Origin: JANQIV01 sp050117315
GTDB lineage: Bacteria; Bacteroidota; Ignavibacteria; Ignavibacteriales; Melioribacteraceae
Reading direction: 5' to 3'
DNA: 34,072 bases
Assembly (NCBI GenBank): GCA_050117315.1
Contig: JASFMY010000071.1
Location: 1-34,072, forward strand
Shown: one piece after another, positions 16,552-24,381 of the stretch
Layout: each line of letters starts with the position of its first letter
How positions within the stretch are numbered: the stretch's first letter is position 1
Made by a program: the position numbers and the translations under genes
The notes under the pieces: generated by a model
The model's input: only the letters and a program-made list of their open reading frames with translations
What the model was told of the DNA's origin: nothing
The model's database searches: none

Positions 16552-17310
16552 ATGAAAGAATTCAAAAACTTCTGTAAAGTTTTAGCAGACGAAAGCGCAA
16601 AAATAATTAACAGCTATTTTAGAAATGATTACGTAGTGGAGACTAAAGCCGATGAATCACCTGTTACAATAGCCGACAAAAAGGGCGAGGAAGTAATGCG
16701 TGAATTAATCATGAAGCATTACCCGGATCACGGGATAATAGGAGAAGAGTTTGGCAAGCATAACGAAGATGCAGAATACAAATGGATACTTGACCCAATT
16801 GACGGCACAAAAAGTTTTATTCTCGGCACACCTTTATTCGGCACATTAATAGCGCTTACAAAAAACGAAGAGCCCGTATTCGGTGTAATCAATCATTCTG
16901 TTTTAAGACAATATTTAATTGGAGATAACAATAGCTCTGTTTTAAACGGTGAAGAAGTAACGGTAAGAGAGTGTAATAAAATAGAAGAAGCAGTCTTACT
17001 CACAAGCGAACACCGGCTGGTAAGCGACTACCAGGACGGGAATAAATTTGCAGATTTAGTATCAAGAGTAAAAATATACAGGGGATTCGGCGACTGTTAC
17101 GGATATTATTTGCTTGCTACCGGATATGCAGATATTATGGTTGATCCGATAATGAATCTCTGGGATATCACAGCCGTTATTCCTGTAATTAAAGGCGCAG
17201 GGGGAATTATTTCAAACTGGCAGGGAGAACCGGCAAACAAAAGCAATAGTTCTGTCGCTACAGGCGGAAGAATTCACAAGGAAGTTATTTCAATTTTGAA
17301 TCATAGTTAG
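16552..17310 (+). CDS. hisN: inositol-monophosphatase-family phosphatase, histidinol-phosphatase-like
   Basis: The 252-residue protein has the metal-dependent phosphatase motifs GIIGEEFG, WILDPIDGTKSFI (two metal-binding aspartates) and WDITAVIPVIKGAGG. The phrase DPIDGTKSFILGTPLFGTLIAL is characteristic of the HisN histidinol-phosphatase branch, which removes phosphate from L-histidinol phosphate. Inositol-1-phosphatase or other sugar phosphatase activity remains possible. The ATG follows CCGGAGAAAATTA. It shares a probable transcript with the upstream cyclase gene, a link with no obvious pathway meaning. No other his gene is in the window. Confidence 0.88.
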   Translation: MKEFKNFCKVLADESAKIINSYFRNDYVVETKADESPVTIADKKGEEVMRELIMKHYPDHGIIGEEFGKHNEDAEYKWILDPIDGTKSFILGTPLFGTLIALTKNEEPVFGVINHSVLRQYLIGDNNSSVLNGEEVTVRECNKIEEAVLLTSEHRLVSDYQDGNKFADLVSRVKIYRGFGDCYGYYLLATGYADIMVDPIMNLWDITAVIPVIKGAGGIISNWQGEPANKSNSSVATGGRIHKEVISILNHS

Positions 17311-17422
17311 ACGGGATAAAGTACTTTAAAAAATTCCAACCCCTTTGCGATAAGAAATCTTTGAGACTGTTGACAAAATCATGAATCTAATACTAATTAC
17401 TGGTTCATTAGTGTCCTAAATA

Positions 17423-17740
17423 TTACTCCCCCTTCTCCTTTTCCAAACTGTCGTAGGAACGGTAAACCTCTATTGTTACTGTGTATGTTCCATTGTAACC
17501 TGTGGAAACTACTCTTACGCCTTCTACTTCTTTGTACAAATCAATTCTTGCGATTAGGTTGTCATTGCTGATCAAATCATTATCCAATTTCTTTTTATCA
17601 CGCGGAATGTTATCCAGAGCCCAGTAAATACCTTTCTTTGCATTTTGAATAGCTGTGTCTAAATTTTCTTCAAAAGTTGTATTGGTTTGAGAAAAAACAA
17701 CTGAGGCTAAAAACAGAAACAGTAAAAAATGTAATTTCAT
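17423..17740 (-). CDS. small secreted protein of unknown function
   Basis: The ATG at 17740 follows GGAGTTAAA and gives 105 residues. A signal peptide (MKLHFLLFLFLASVVFSQ) is followed by a charged region (NLDTAIQNAKKGIYWALDNIPRDKKKLDNDLI) and a beta-like end (GVRVVSTGYNGTYTVTIEVYRS). The open frame upstream reaches past the thioredoxin start, but the later ATG with its signal peptide is much better. It was not recognised as any named family. It is divergent from the first thioredoxin gene with an 85-bp shared promoter region. Confidence 0.75.
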   Translation of the reverse strand: MKLHFLLFLFLASVVFSQTNTTFEENLDTAIQNAKKGIYWALDNIPRDKKKLDNDLISNDNLIARIDLYKEVEGVRVVSTGYNGTYTVTIEVYRSYDSLEKEKGE

Positions 17741-17825
17741 TTTAACTCCATTTTTAGAATCTTTTTTGGTAAGCCCGCATCGAATGTAATTAAAAAATAA
17801 ACAAATTAAAATAAAGGAGATAAAT

Positions 17826-18161
17826 ATGAGCAAAGTAATAACCGGAACAGATGCAAACTTTGAAGGTGAAGTTTTAGGATCGGATAAACCCGTATTGGTT
17901 GATTTTTGGGCTCCATGGTGCGGTCCATGTAGAATGATTGCGCCTGTAGTTGAAGAAATTGCAGCCGAATTGCACGGTCAATTAAAAGTTGTAAAAGTAA
18001 ATACTGACGAAAACTTTAATACTTCGGTTCAATACGGGATTAGAAGTATTCCAACACTCGGAATTTTTAAAGGCGGCAAGTTGGTTGACACAGTAGTTGG
18101 TGCGGTTCCAAAGAGCCATCTTTTGGATAAAGTAGAACCTCACCTGGCTGCAGTAAACTAA
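17826..18161 (+). CDS. trxA: thioredoxin
   Basis: The 111-residue protein is a single thioredoxin domain with the classic active site WAPWCGPCR (C32, C35), the buried aspartate in VLVDFWAP, and the cis-proline in RSIPTLGIFKGG. It is a cytoplasmic dithiol reductant for ribonucleotide reductase, peroxiredoxins and similar partners. The ATG follows AAAGGAGATAAAT, one of the strongest ribosome sites in the window. A hairpin terminator lies directly after the gene. A second thioredoxin is encoded 311 bp downstream. Confidence 0.97.
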   Translation: MSKVITGTDANFEGEVLGSDKPVLVDFWAPWCGPCRMIAPVVEEIAAELHGQLKVVKVNTDENFNTSVQYGIRSIPTLGIFKGGKLVDTVVGAVPKSHLLDKVEPHLAAVN

Positions 18162-18177
18162 AAAACTTTTTTCAGCG

Positions 18178-18199
18178 CTTCCGCAATTATTTGCGGAAG
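18178..18199 (+). terminator. terminator after first thioredoxin gene
   Basis: CTTCCGCAA and TTGCGGAAG form a perfect 9-bp stem with a TTAT loop, followed by TCTTT, 16 nt after the stop codon. The T-tract is short. Confidence 0.7.
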
Positions 18200-18420
18200 T
18201 CTTTAATCAATGTTATGAACCTCGGGGTAATTCGCCGTGGCGAACCGCACTCTCTTCCGACGCAAGCAACGGAGAATCAAACCCAAACTTCTCGCCTGCC
18301 TTGGCGGTGCCAAAGGCATCTCTCTTGGGGTAGACAGGTCCGCCGAAGCGAAGGCGGATTAAACGTTTCATAAATTTCATGCAAAACTTAAAATAATTGT
18401 TTAATTTTTAAATCATTCAT
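18200..18420. repeat. GC-rich dispersed repeat segment between the thioredoxin genes
   Basis: About 160 bp here are visibly richer in G and C than the flanks and carry GCCTGCCTTGGCGG and a TCCGCC...GGCGGA hairpin (18339-18358). Similar CCGCC...GGCGG hairpins next to CAGGT/CCTGT occur at 29338-29365 and 29697-29726. The open frame across it has no ribosome site or family match and is not a gene. Confidence 0.6.
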
Positions 18421-18472
18421 ATTTCTTAAACAAGTTGGTTTTAATAATTCCTAACAAAAAGAGGATTTTATA

Positions 18473-18793
18473 ATGCCGATGATTAATGTCACAGATAGTA
18501 GCTTTGATGATAAAGTTTTGAAATCCCGGATACCTGTAGTAGTTGATTTCTGGGCAGAATGGTGTGGTCCCTGTAAAATGATAGCACCTGCACTTGAAGC
18601 AATTGAGAATCAATTAGCAGATCAATTAGTAGTTGCAAAACTAAATATTGACGAGAACCAGGTTACCACGGCAAAATATGGAGTAAGGGGTATTCCCACT
18701 TTGATGATATTTAAAAACGGACAGGTTGCATCAGTAAAGATAGGCGCCTTACCCAGAATGCAGTTACAAGCTTGGATAGAAGAAAATTTATAA
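18473..18793 (+). CDS. thioredoxin, second copy
   Basis: The 106-residue thioredoxin has the active site WAEWCGPCK (C31, C34), the buried aspartate in VVVDFWAE, and the cis-proline in RGIPTLMIFKNG. It differs from the first copy along much of its surface, so the two are old paralogs and not a recent duplication. GAGG lies about 11 nt before the ATG. A strong hairpin terminator follows, shared with the convergent ferredoxin gene. Confidence 0.96.
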   Translation: MPMINVTDSSFDDKVLKSRIPVVVDFWAEWCGPCKMIAPALEAIENQLADQLVVAKLNIDENQVTTAKYGVRGIPTLMIFKNGQVASVKIGALPRMQLQAWIEENL

Positions 18794-18795
18794 AA

Positions 18796-18822
18796 AAAGC
18801 CCGGAGACAGAAGCCGGGCTTT
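18796..18822. terminator. bidirectional terminator between thioredoxin and ferredoxin genes
   Basis: AAAGCCCGG and CCGGGCTTT form a 9-bp stem flanked by A-rich and T-rich sides, 2 nt after the thioredoxin stop and 18 nt from the ferredoxin stop. It can serve both convergent genes. Confidence 0.85.
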
Positions 18823-18840
18823 AATCTAAGTTTGGTAATT

Positions 18841-19056
18841 TCACTTTTCTTCAATTATTGCGTCAACAGCACAAACTTCAACACATGATTTACACTCATT
18901 GCATAATTCGGGAACGATAAAAGAATAATCTTCCGATAAAGGCTCTTTTGTTTCGCCGTTTAATTCATACTCTTCACCTGCACCGAAAATAGCATCATTG
19001 TCACATTCGTCAACACATGCTGCACAATTAATGCATTCATCATTGATTAACATCAT
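18841..19056 (-). CDS. ferredoxin with two [4Fe-4S] clusters
   Basis: The 71-residue protein carries two CxxCxxCxxxC motifs, CINCAACVDEC (residues 8-18) and CNECKSCVEVC (about 52-62), separated by an acidic loop. This is the bacterial dicluster ferredoxin pattern. The usual proline after each fourth cysteine is absent (ECDND, VCAVD). The protein is very acidic, as electron-carrying ferredoxins are. ATGATG follows GGAGCTCTAAAAA, so either methionine could start it. It would shuttle low-potential electrons in the cytoplasm. The partner enzyme is not in the window. Confidence 0.93.
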   Translation of the reverse strand: MMLINDECINCAACVDECDNDAIFGAGEEYELNGETKEPLSEDYSFIVPELCNECKSCVEVCAVDAIIEEK

Positions 19057-19146
19057 TTTTTAGAGCTCCTTGTTTTTTATTGTACAAAGTAAGTATCGAA
19101 CTTCATTATAAACTTATTTAGTTAATGGATAAGAAACAAGAGGTTA

Positions 19147-19866
19147 TCATCTTAAAATCATAGAAATTGCAATAATTGTTAGCCCAATCAAAATAATCCT
19201 GTTATAAAGTTTAGTTGAAACTTTATGAAAAAGATTGTACCCGATAATCATTCCGGCTATTACAACAGGTAAAATATAGATAAAATTAAAAAAAACTTTC
19301 TGCGTGGTTACTCCGGTTGCAATATGCATAGCTACTATTGTAATAGAAGAGAAGATGAAAAAACCGGTTATAGATGCCTTTAGTTTAAACTTATCCCAGC
19401 CCATGATATAAAAATAAATCAATACCGGCGGGCCGTTTATATTGAAAGCGCCTCCAAACAAGCCGGATAAGGCACCGAACATATATCCCCAGTTTAAGCT
19501 GATCTCTTTTTGTTTTATCAAATTAAAATTCGTGAATAGAACAAATATTAAAATTATTATTCCAAGTATAATCTCAATTAAACCCGGCTCAGCCTTTGAC
19601 AAAAATAGTGCGCCAAGTGGAATTCCTAATACAGCTCCGATTATCAGGCTTTTTAATTCACGGTATTCAACGTGAGCTTTTAATTTTATAATCAAGTATG
19701 TGTTGTTTACAAGGCCGAATAATGCAACTAACGGGATTGCCTCTTTAATATCCATAATGAAAGATAAAAGTGGAATAGCGACCATTGCAAAACCGAATCC
19801 GGTAAGTCCCTGTGTAAAAGAAGCAAAGAAAAGAATTAATGCGGAAAGAATAAAAATGTAATCCAA
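19147..19866 (-). CDS. TauE/SafE (TSUP) family membrane transporter, second copy
   Basis: The 239-residue protein has about eight membrane helices with the family motifs ASFTQGLTGFGFAMVAIPLLSF and, in the second half, ALSGLFGGAFNINGPPVLIYFYIMGW. The GFGF and NINGPP motifs place it in a different TSUP branch from the protein at 13444-14190. The family moves sulfite, sulfonates or other small anions. The start is a TTG at 19866 backed by a well-placed CTGGAG site; no ATG is suitably placed. It is probably transcribed alone. Confidence 0.88.
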   Translation of the reverse strand: MDYIFILSALILFFASFTQGLTGFGFAMVAIPLLSFIMDIKEAIPLVALFGLVNNTYLIIKLKAHVEYRELKSLIIGAVLGIPLGALFLSKAEPGLIEIILGIIILIFVLFTNFNLIKQKEISLNWGYMFGALSGLFGGAFNINGPPVLIYFYIMGWDKFKLKASITGFFIFSSITIVAMHIATGVTTQKVFFNFIYILPVVIAGMIIGYNLFHKVSTKLYNRIILIGLTIIAISMILR

Positions 19867-20086
19867 TTTACTCCAGATTTATATTACGGAAATTAAATTC
19901 AAAAACAGAATATAAATAAAACGAAAAAAGCAATTATTCTCCCGGAAAAATTTAAAATAAAAAAATAATGCCGGGCGTCTTGTACATCAAAAGAATATTT
20001 GCAACTAAATTACTTGTGTGTCATCAAATATATTTAAGAAAAATTATATATTCTTCCAATCATAAAGTTTTAAAGAAAGGGAAGCT

Positions 20087-22528
20087 ATGAACAAAATTGA
20101 TACTGTTGATAAAAATTATAAAGTGTATGAAGAAAAACAATTTTATACAAATTGCGGCTTAAATACTTTTCCGTTTAAAGGCGAGTTTAGTTTTGAGCCG
20201 CTTATAGAACTCTGGAAAAGAGCTTTTACCGGAAAAGATAAAATTAAATCAGCGTTTGCGGAGCCCATGCTGAATAGGTTAAAAGATGTCCCCGAGCTGA
20301 ACGGTATTGTTAAAGATATCTCTGTTATTAAGAAACACAAAGACCTTGTTGATATCATGATGTCTGCTGTTTATCCTGCAGCCGAATGGAATAGGCTTAT
20401 ACAGGCCACCATGAAACCTTTTACTATGACAACATTTTACAGTACGGATTTATTCAAAAAAATTTTCGGGACTACAGAAGAGGAAATTTTTTCAAGGCTT
20501 GACAACAATCCCAAGGAAATGCTTGTCGGTAAAGTTCTCCATGCTTATTCGCTTATAATGAACAGGTATTATAACGTAAACCGGAAGTTTGAAATTCCTT
20601 TAATTATAGGAGCGGAAGACCCCGAAACAAAATTAAAAAGATATTTCCAGCTTAAGTCTAACCCGAAATTTATAAAAATAAAAGTTCACGGTGAACTGCC
20701 CGAATTATCGGAAAAAATAATTAACGAATTATTTAAAGATATAACCAACATTGATAAATGGACTAAATACCTGCCGCCGGAGAAATTTGAGTTTTACGGT
20801 TTTACAAATATTTCAGCGGTTAATGTTACAGACCAGGAAATTCTTTCTCAACTTAAACATGACTTGCTCGAAAAAGATACAATAATTTCATCCGGTAAAT
20901 TTTCGTTGTTGCAGGATAAAATGAGAAATTTATTCAGGCAGCCTGATCTTAGGCTCGGACTTGTTGCTTTCCCTAAAGACTGGAATTTATTATACGATTA
21001 TGCCCGTAAACTCGGCGAGAGTTTTATGTTTAACTGTTCAAACGGAATATCCTGCGACCAGGCAGAACATTCGATTTACGGGGATGCTGTTAAATCAGGA
21101 CGCCCATTAATAATTGAAGACCTCAATGAATGTAATTGTGTATCGGCTGTTGAACAAATTCTGCTTGACCAGGGATTAAAAAGCATAATTATTGCCCCGC
21201 TCTATTATGAGAACGACCTTGTAGGTGTACTCGAATTGGGCTCCCCTCATCCAAAGGCACTGAACACGTTAAATGCTTTTAAAATAAAAAATATTTTATC
21301 ATTGTTTGCCGTAGCCGTTAACAGAAGTATTGAAGAACTGGAGAGTAATATCCAGACAGTTATAAAAGAAGAATGCACGGCTATTCATCCTTCCGTTGAG
21401 TGGCGTTTCAGAAAAGCTGCAATGAACTTAATTACAAAACGGGATAATGACGAAACAGCAGAGATGGAGCAGATTATATTCAATAACGTTTACCCCCTAT
21501 ACGGCTTATCGGATATAAGAAACTCATCGTCGATGAGAAATGAAGCTATTCAATCAGACCTTATTGAACATCTGAGGATGGCAAAAGATATTGTAATGTC
21601 GGCTTCAAAACTAAAATCAATTCCTATTTTTGACGCACTCGGGTTCAGAATTGACAAATACATAACAAGCATAAAAAAAGGATTAAGCTCAGGTGATGAA
21701 TTAAGCGTACTGGATTTCTTAAATAATGAAATTGAATCTACTTTTGATCTTGTTGCAGGTTATAATAACTCGCTAAAGGAAATGATTGAAAGTTACTGGA
21801 AAACTTTAGATCCCAACCAGAAATCATTTTATGAAAAGAGAAAAGACTTTGAAGAAAGTGTTGCGATAATAAATGAAACTATCAGCAGGCTGCTTGAAGA
21901 AGCCGAAGTAGAATCACAGAAAATGTTTCCGCATTATTTTGAAAAATATAAAACGGACGGTATTGAACACGGTATTTATATCGGGCAGTCGTTAGTAGAA
22001 GAAGAAAAATTTGACTTGATCTATTTAAAAAATTTACGGTTGTGGCAATTGATGGTAATGAGCAGCATCGCAAGAAAATTAGCTGAAATAAAACCTTTCC
22101 TTAAAATTCCGCTTGATACAACTCATTTGATACTTATTCAAAATACCCCGTTATCAATCAGGTTCAGGCATGATGAAAAGAAATTCGACGTTGACGGTAC
22201 ATACAATATCCGCTATGAAATAATGAAAAAAAGAATAGACAAAGCTATTATAAACGGTTCAAAGGAAAGACTGACACAGCCGGGAAAAATTGCTATGGTT
22301 TATTCTCACAATAACGAAGCACGCGAGTACCGCAAGCATATTGAATATTTGATTTCTACAGGAAGTCTAAAAAATAAAGTTGAAGACCTGGAATTGGAAG
22401 CCCTTCAAGGCGTAAGCGGTTTAAAGGCATTAAGAGTTGAAGTGAATATGGATAACGATACAAAAGAAGGAATAGAAAAAGAAGAAATCAAAAAAGTTAT
22501 TAAGAAAATTTCAGAGTCGGTCAATTAA
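20087..22528 (+). CDS. large GAF-domain protein of unknown function
   Basis: The 813-residue soluble protein has no signal peptide or membrane segment. Residues around 305-415 look like a GAF domain (SIYGDAVKSGRPLIIEDLNEC, then LKSIIIAPLYYENDLVGVLELGSP), preceded by a cysteine-bearing FNCSNGISCDQAEHS. The long N-terminal and C-terminal halves are mostly helical and were not recognised. No kinase, GGDEF, phosphodiesterase or DNA-binding motif is visible, so it lacks a usual output. The ATG follows AAAGGGAAGCT. It is monocistronic, with a weak hairpin after its stop (22539-22567). Confidence 0.7.
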   Translation: MNKIDTVDKNYKVYEEKQFYTNCGLNTFPFKGEFSFEPLIELWKRAFTGKDKIKSAFAEPMLNRLKDVPELNGIVKDISVIKKHKDLVDIMMSAVYPAAEWNRLIQATMKPFTMTTFYSTDLFKKIFGTTEEEIFSRLDNNPKEMLVGKVLHAYSLIMNRYYNVNRKFEIPLIIGAEDPETKLKRYFQLKSNPKFIKIKVHGELPELSEKIINELFKDITNIDKWTKYLPPEKFEFYGFTNISAVNVTDQEILSQLKHDLLEKDTIISSGKFSLLQDKMRNLFRQPDLRLGLVAFPKDWNLLYDYARKLGESFMFNCSNGISCDQAEHSIYGDAVKSGRPLIIEDLNECNCVSAVEQILLDQGLKSIIIAPLYYENDLVGVLELGSPHPKALNTLNAFKIKNILSLFAVAVNRSIEELESNIQTVIKEECTAIHPSVEWRFRKAAMNLITKRDNDETAEMEQIIFNNVYPLYGLSDIRNSSSMRNEAIQSDLIEHLRMAKDIVMSASKLKSIPIFDALGFRIDKYITSIKKGLSSGDELSVLDFLNNEIESTFDLVAGYNNSLKEMIESYWKTLDPNQKSFYEKRKDFEESVAIINETISRLLEEAEVESQKMFPHYFEKYKTDGIEHGIYIGQSLVEEEKFDLIYLKNLRLWQLMVMSSIARKLAEIKPFLKIPLDTTHLILIQNTPLSIRFRHDEKKFDVDGTYNIRYEIMKKRIDKAIINGSKERLTQPGKIAMVYSHNNEAREYRKHIEYLISTGSLKNKVEDLELEALQGVSGLKALRVEVNMDNDTKEGIEKEEIKKVIKKISESVN

Positions 22529-23091
22529 TCACTTGACGTTCCTGCTTGCTAAAAGAGCCGGCAGGAATTTCTCATCCCGGATTATTATTTAACCCGTTAT
22601 ACTAAATAAAAAGCCGGGGCTGTTTTAAGTTATCAAAAGTAAATCCGGAAGTTACCGCAATCCATGCTTTTTTAAATAAATTAATGACACGACTATTTAA
22701 TAATTATAATTAATGTTGTATTTTGATCCCCACAAATCTGGTGATTAAATGTTTTTTGGTTTAGCTGAAAATTAGTTGAATCTAATTTGAGCTTAGGTGA
22801 ATAAATAACATGCACTCACATTGATACTTAAACAAAAATCCTTTAAGGCAGATAATGTACCGGGGTTGTTGGACAGAAATTCCTTCGGTATAAAAACCTG
22901 CAGATTATAAAGTGTATTGTTTGTAACAAGTTATATAAAAACAACTTATATAGATTGAGAAAAATTTCATGAGGATTTTTAGTAATAATAATTTCTTTCT
23001 AATCTGCTTTCACATTAAGTAGTATGGTCTACTTAAATAATACATTATAAAGTTATATTTCTCAATCTGGCAGGAGGGCATATTACATATT
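22529..23091. other. gene-free stretch between the GAF gene and the secreted-protein cassettes
   Basis: No gene, RNA or strong repeat was recognised. A TTCCTGC/GCAGGAA hairpin at 22539-22567 may end the GAF transcript. The rest is AT-rich with no long open frame on either strand. Confidence 0.6.
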
Positions 23092-23119
23092 CTTAAAGTA
23101 TAATAAGGGATAAATTAAT

Positions 23120-23148
23120 TTTGACCTGTAGACACCTGTTAAACTTTG
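23120..23148 (+). promoter_or_regulatory. candidate Bacteroidota-type promoter, cassette 1
   Basis: TTTG (23120) and AAACTTTG (23141) are separated by 17 nt, close to the TTTG / TAnnTTTG promoter of this phylum. The same pair, TTTG-N17-AAATTTTG, is at 23726-23754 before cassette 2. Transcription would begin shortly upstream of the 14-nt inverted repeat. Confidence 0.42.
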
Positions 23149-23159
23149 AATTAAAAAAG

Positions 23160-23641
23160 AAACCAGCACCTGGGAAAATAAATATTATGGAGGAATTCAC
23201 AATGAGAAAATACGTTTTTGGGTTTTTATTAATTTTTGCAATGTTTGTATTTAACAATTCACTAAATGCTGCTTATTATCGTTATGATGTTTCTGCTGAT
23301 CCCGGCGAAATTATTGGTAATGGAAATGGTGCCACACTTGATGAGGCTCATGCTCATTGGGTCACTGTGACAGGGCAGACATGGAGTACGGGAGACGCTG
23401 TGGCTCAAGCGGTAGCTTATGATACTGATACGGATTATCCGGCGCCGCATATTTCTCTTGAATCAAGGTATGACGCAGGGACCCGTCGAGACAGTGATTA
23501 TGGTTTTTGCGATGGGTCTATACGTGCCTATGTCTTTTGTTATGCCGGTGATGGAATGTCATGCGCTTATGTTACAGTTTCGTGGTAAAATTATGCATTA
23601 TACTAAATAATCATTTTTAAACACTCGCCAGGTGTTGGTTT
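23160..23641. repeat. 14-nt inverted repeat joining the 5' and 3' UTR of cassette 1
   Basis: AAACCAGCACCTGG at 23160-23173 pairs with CCAGGTGTTGGTTT at 23628-23641 in 13 Watson-Crick pairs and one G-U. The arms lie upstream of the ribosome site and about 40 nt after the stop. The same two arms are found in cassette 2. Confidence 0.75.
23202..23588 (+). CDS. small secreted protein, cassette copy 1, function unknown
   Basis: The ATG at 23202 follows GGAGGAATTCACA, a strong ribosome site shared with copy 2, and gives 128 residues. A signal peptide (MRKYVFGFLLIFAMFVFNNSLNA) precedes about 105 mature residues that begin AYYRYDVSADPGEI and end YVTVSW. The protein is rich in aromatic, aspartate, glycine and threonine residues and probably beta-stranded. 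Three cysteines in the C-terminal third (FCDG, VFCYAG, MSCAYV) are absent from the mature part of copy 2. It was not recognised as a known family. The chaperone-like gene at 24382 follows on the same strand. Confidence 0.8.
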   Translation: MRKYVFGFLLIFAMFVFNNSLNAAYYRYDVSADPGEIIGNGNGATLDEAHAHWVTVTGQTWSTGDAVAQAVAYDTDTDYPAPHISLESRYDAGTRRDSDYGFCDGSIRAYVFCYAGDGMSCAYVTVSW

Positions 23642-23725
23642 ACAAATATTGTTTGCCGGTTATTTAAATTTCTGTAAAACACGGGCCATTTAGATTTTTT
23701 AAAGTGTAACAAGGGATAAATTATT

Positions 23726-23754
23726 TTTGACCCGTTGACACCTGTTAAATTTTG
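23726..23754 (+). promoter_or_regulatory. candidate Bacteroidota-type promoter, cassette 2
   Basis: TTTG (23726) and AAATTTTG (23747) have the same 17-nt spacing as in cassette 1. The 13-mer TTAAATTTTGAAT around the downstream element recurs at 24354-24366, just before the parvulin-like gene, though without an upstream TTTG there. Confidence 0.42.
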
Positions 23755-23765
23755 AATTAAAAAGG

Positions 23766-24242
23766 AAACCAGCACCTGGAAAAATAAATATTAGGGAGGA
23801 ATTCACAATGAGAAAATACTGTTTTTGGTTTTTATTAGTTTTTGCAATGTTTGTATTTAGCAATTCACTATATGCTGCTTATTATCATTATCAAATTAGT
23901 GCTGATCCTGGAGATATAAGTGGTCAATCATTAAGCGCAAGTAATACAGAGTCTCATTATCACACTGTTACTGTGGAGGCACAGGCATGGACTATTGGAA
24001 ATGCCGGGGCAACGGCATCTGCAGGTGATACTGATTGGACATATCCTGCTCCTACTGTTAGTGTATATTCACATAATGGAGGAACTTACCAAGACAGTGC
24101 TACTGGTTGGGTTGATGACTATATAGCTATATGGTTAGATGTATGGGCCGGAAACGGAATGTCAAGCGCTCATGTTAACATTACTTGGTGAAATTATGCA
24201 TTATTAAATAATCATTTTTAAACACTCACCAGGTGTTGGTTT
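23766..24242. repeat. 14-nt inverted repeat joining the 5' and 3' UTR of cassette 2
   Basis: AAACCAGCACCTGG at 23766-23779 pairs with CCAGGTGTTGGTTT at 24229-24242, again with 13 Watson-Crick pairs and a G-U pair at the same place as in cassette 1. Confidence 0.75.
23808..24191 (+). CDS. small secreted protein, cassette copy 2, function unknown
   Basis: The 127-residue paralog of the product of 23202-23588 has an almost identical signal peptide (MRKYCFWFLLVFAMFVFSNSLYA). The first mature residues are shared (AYYHYQISADPGDI), as are the last (WAGNGMSSAHVNITW). The centre is diverged (TVTVEAQAWTIGNAGATASAGDTDWTYPAPTVSVYS). The mature part has no cysteine, so any disulfide in copy 1 is not a family trait. 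The ribosome site GGAGGAATTCACA is the same. The role is unknown; a secreted structural, adhesive or antagonistic protein would fit equally well. Confidence 0.8.
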   Translation: MRKYCFWFLLVFAMFVFSNSLYAAYYHYQISADPGDISGQSLSASNTESHYHTVTVEAQAWTIGNAGATASAGDTDWTYPAPTVSVYSHNGGTYQDSATGWVDDYIAIWLDVWAGNGMSSAHVNITW

Positions 24243-24381
24243 ACAAATATTGTTTGCCGGTTATTTAAATCTCTGTACTACACGGGTCATAAAATAGAGT
24301 TGTTTGGCTGATCTGCTCGCTGACGGGAATTATAAAATCAGCGTAAAAATATATTAAATTTTGAATGGAGGTTAATTATCT

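Larger units (their letters stand above)
23092..24299. repeat. tandem duplication of a ~605-bp secreted-protein cassette
   Basis: Unit 1 (about 23092-23697) and unit 2 (about 23698-24299) lie head to tail with a 606-bp offset at the 5' end and 601 bp at the 3' end. The first 110 bases, the signal-peptide codons and the last 100 bases are nearly identical between units. The codons for the mature proteins are far more diverged and differ by small in-frame indels. Confidence 0.88.

Noticed and set aside
18191..18373. A 60-residue frame between the thioredoxin genes
   Set aside because: It starts next to the terminator and runs through a GC-rich dispersed repeat, with no ribosome site or family likeness.
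23582..24299. The cassette repeats as integron attC sites
   Set aside because: The spacers have hairpins with GTGTTGG and CGCC pieces, but no proper R'/R'' GTTRRRY/RYYYAAC pairs were found, and each unit appears to carry its own promoter.
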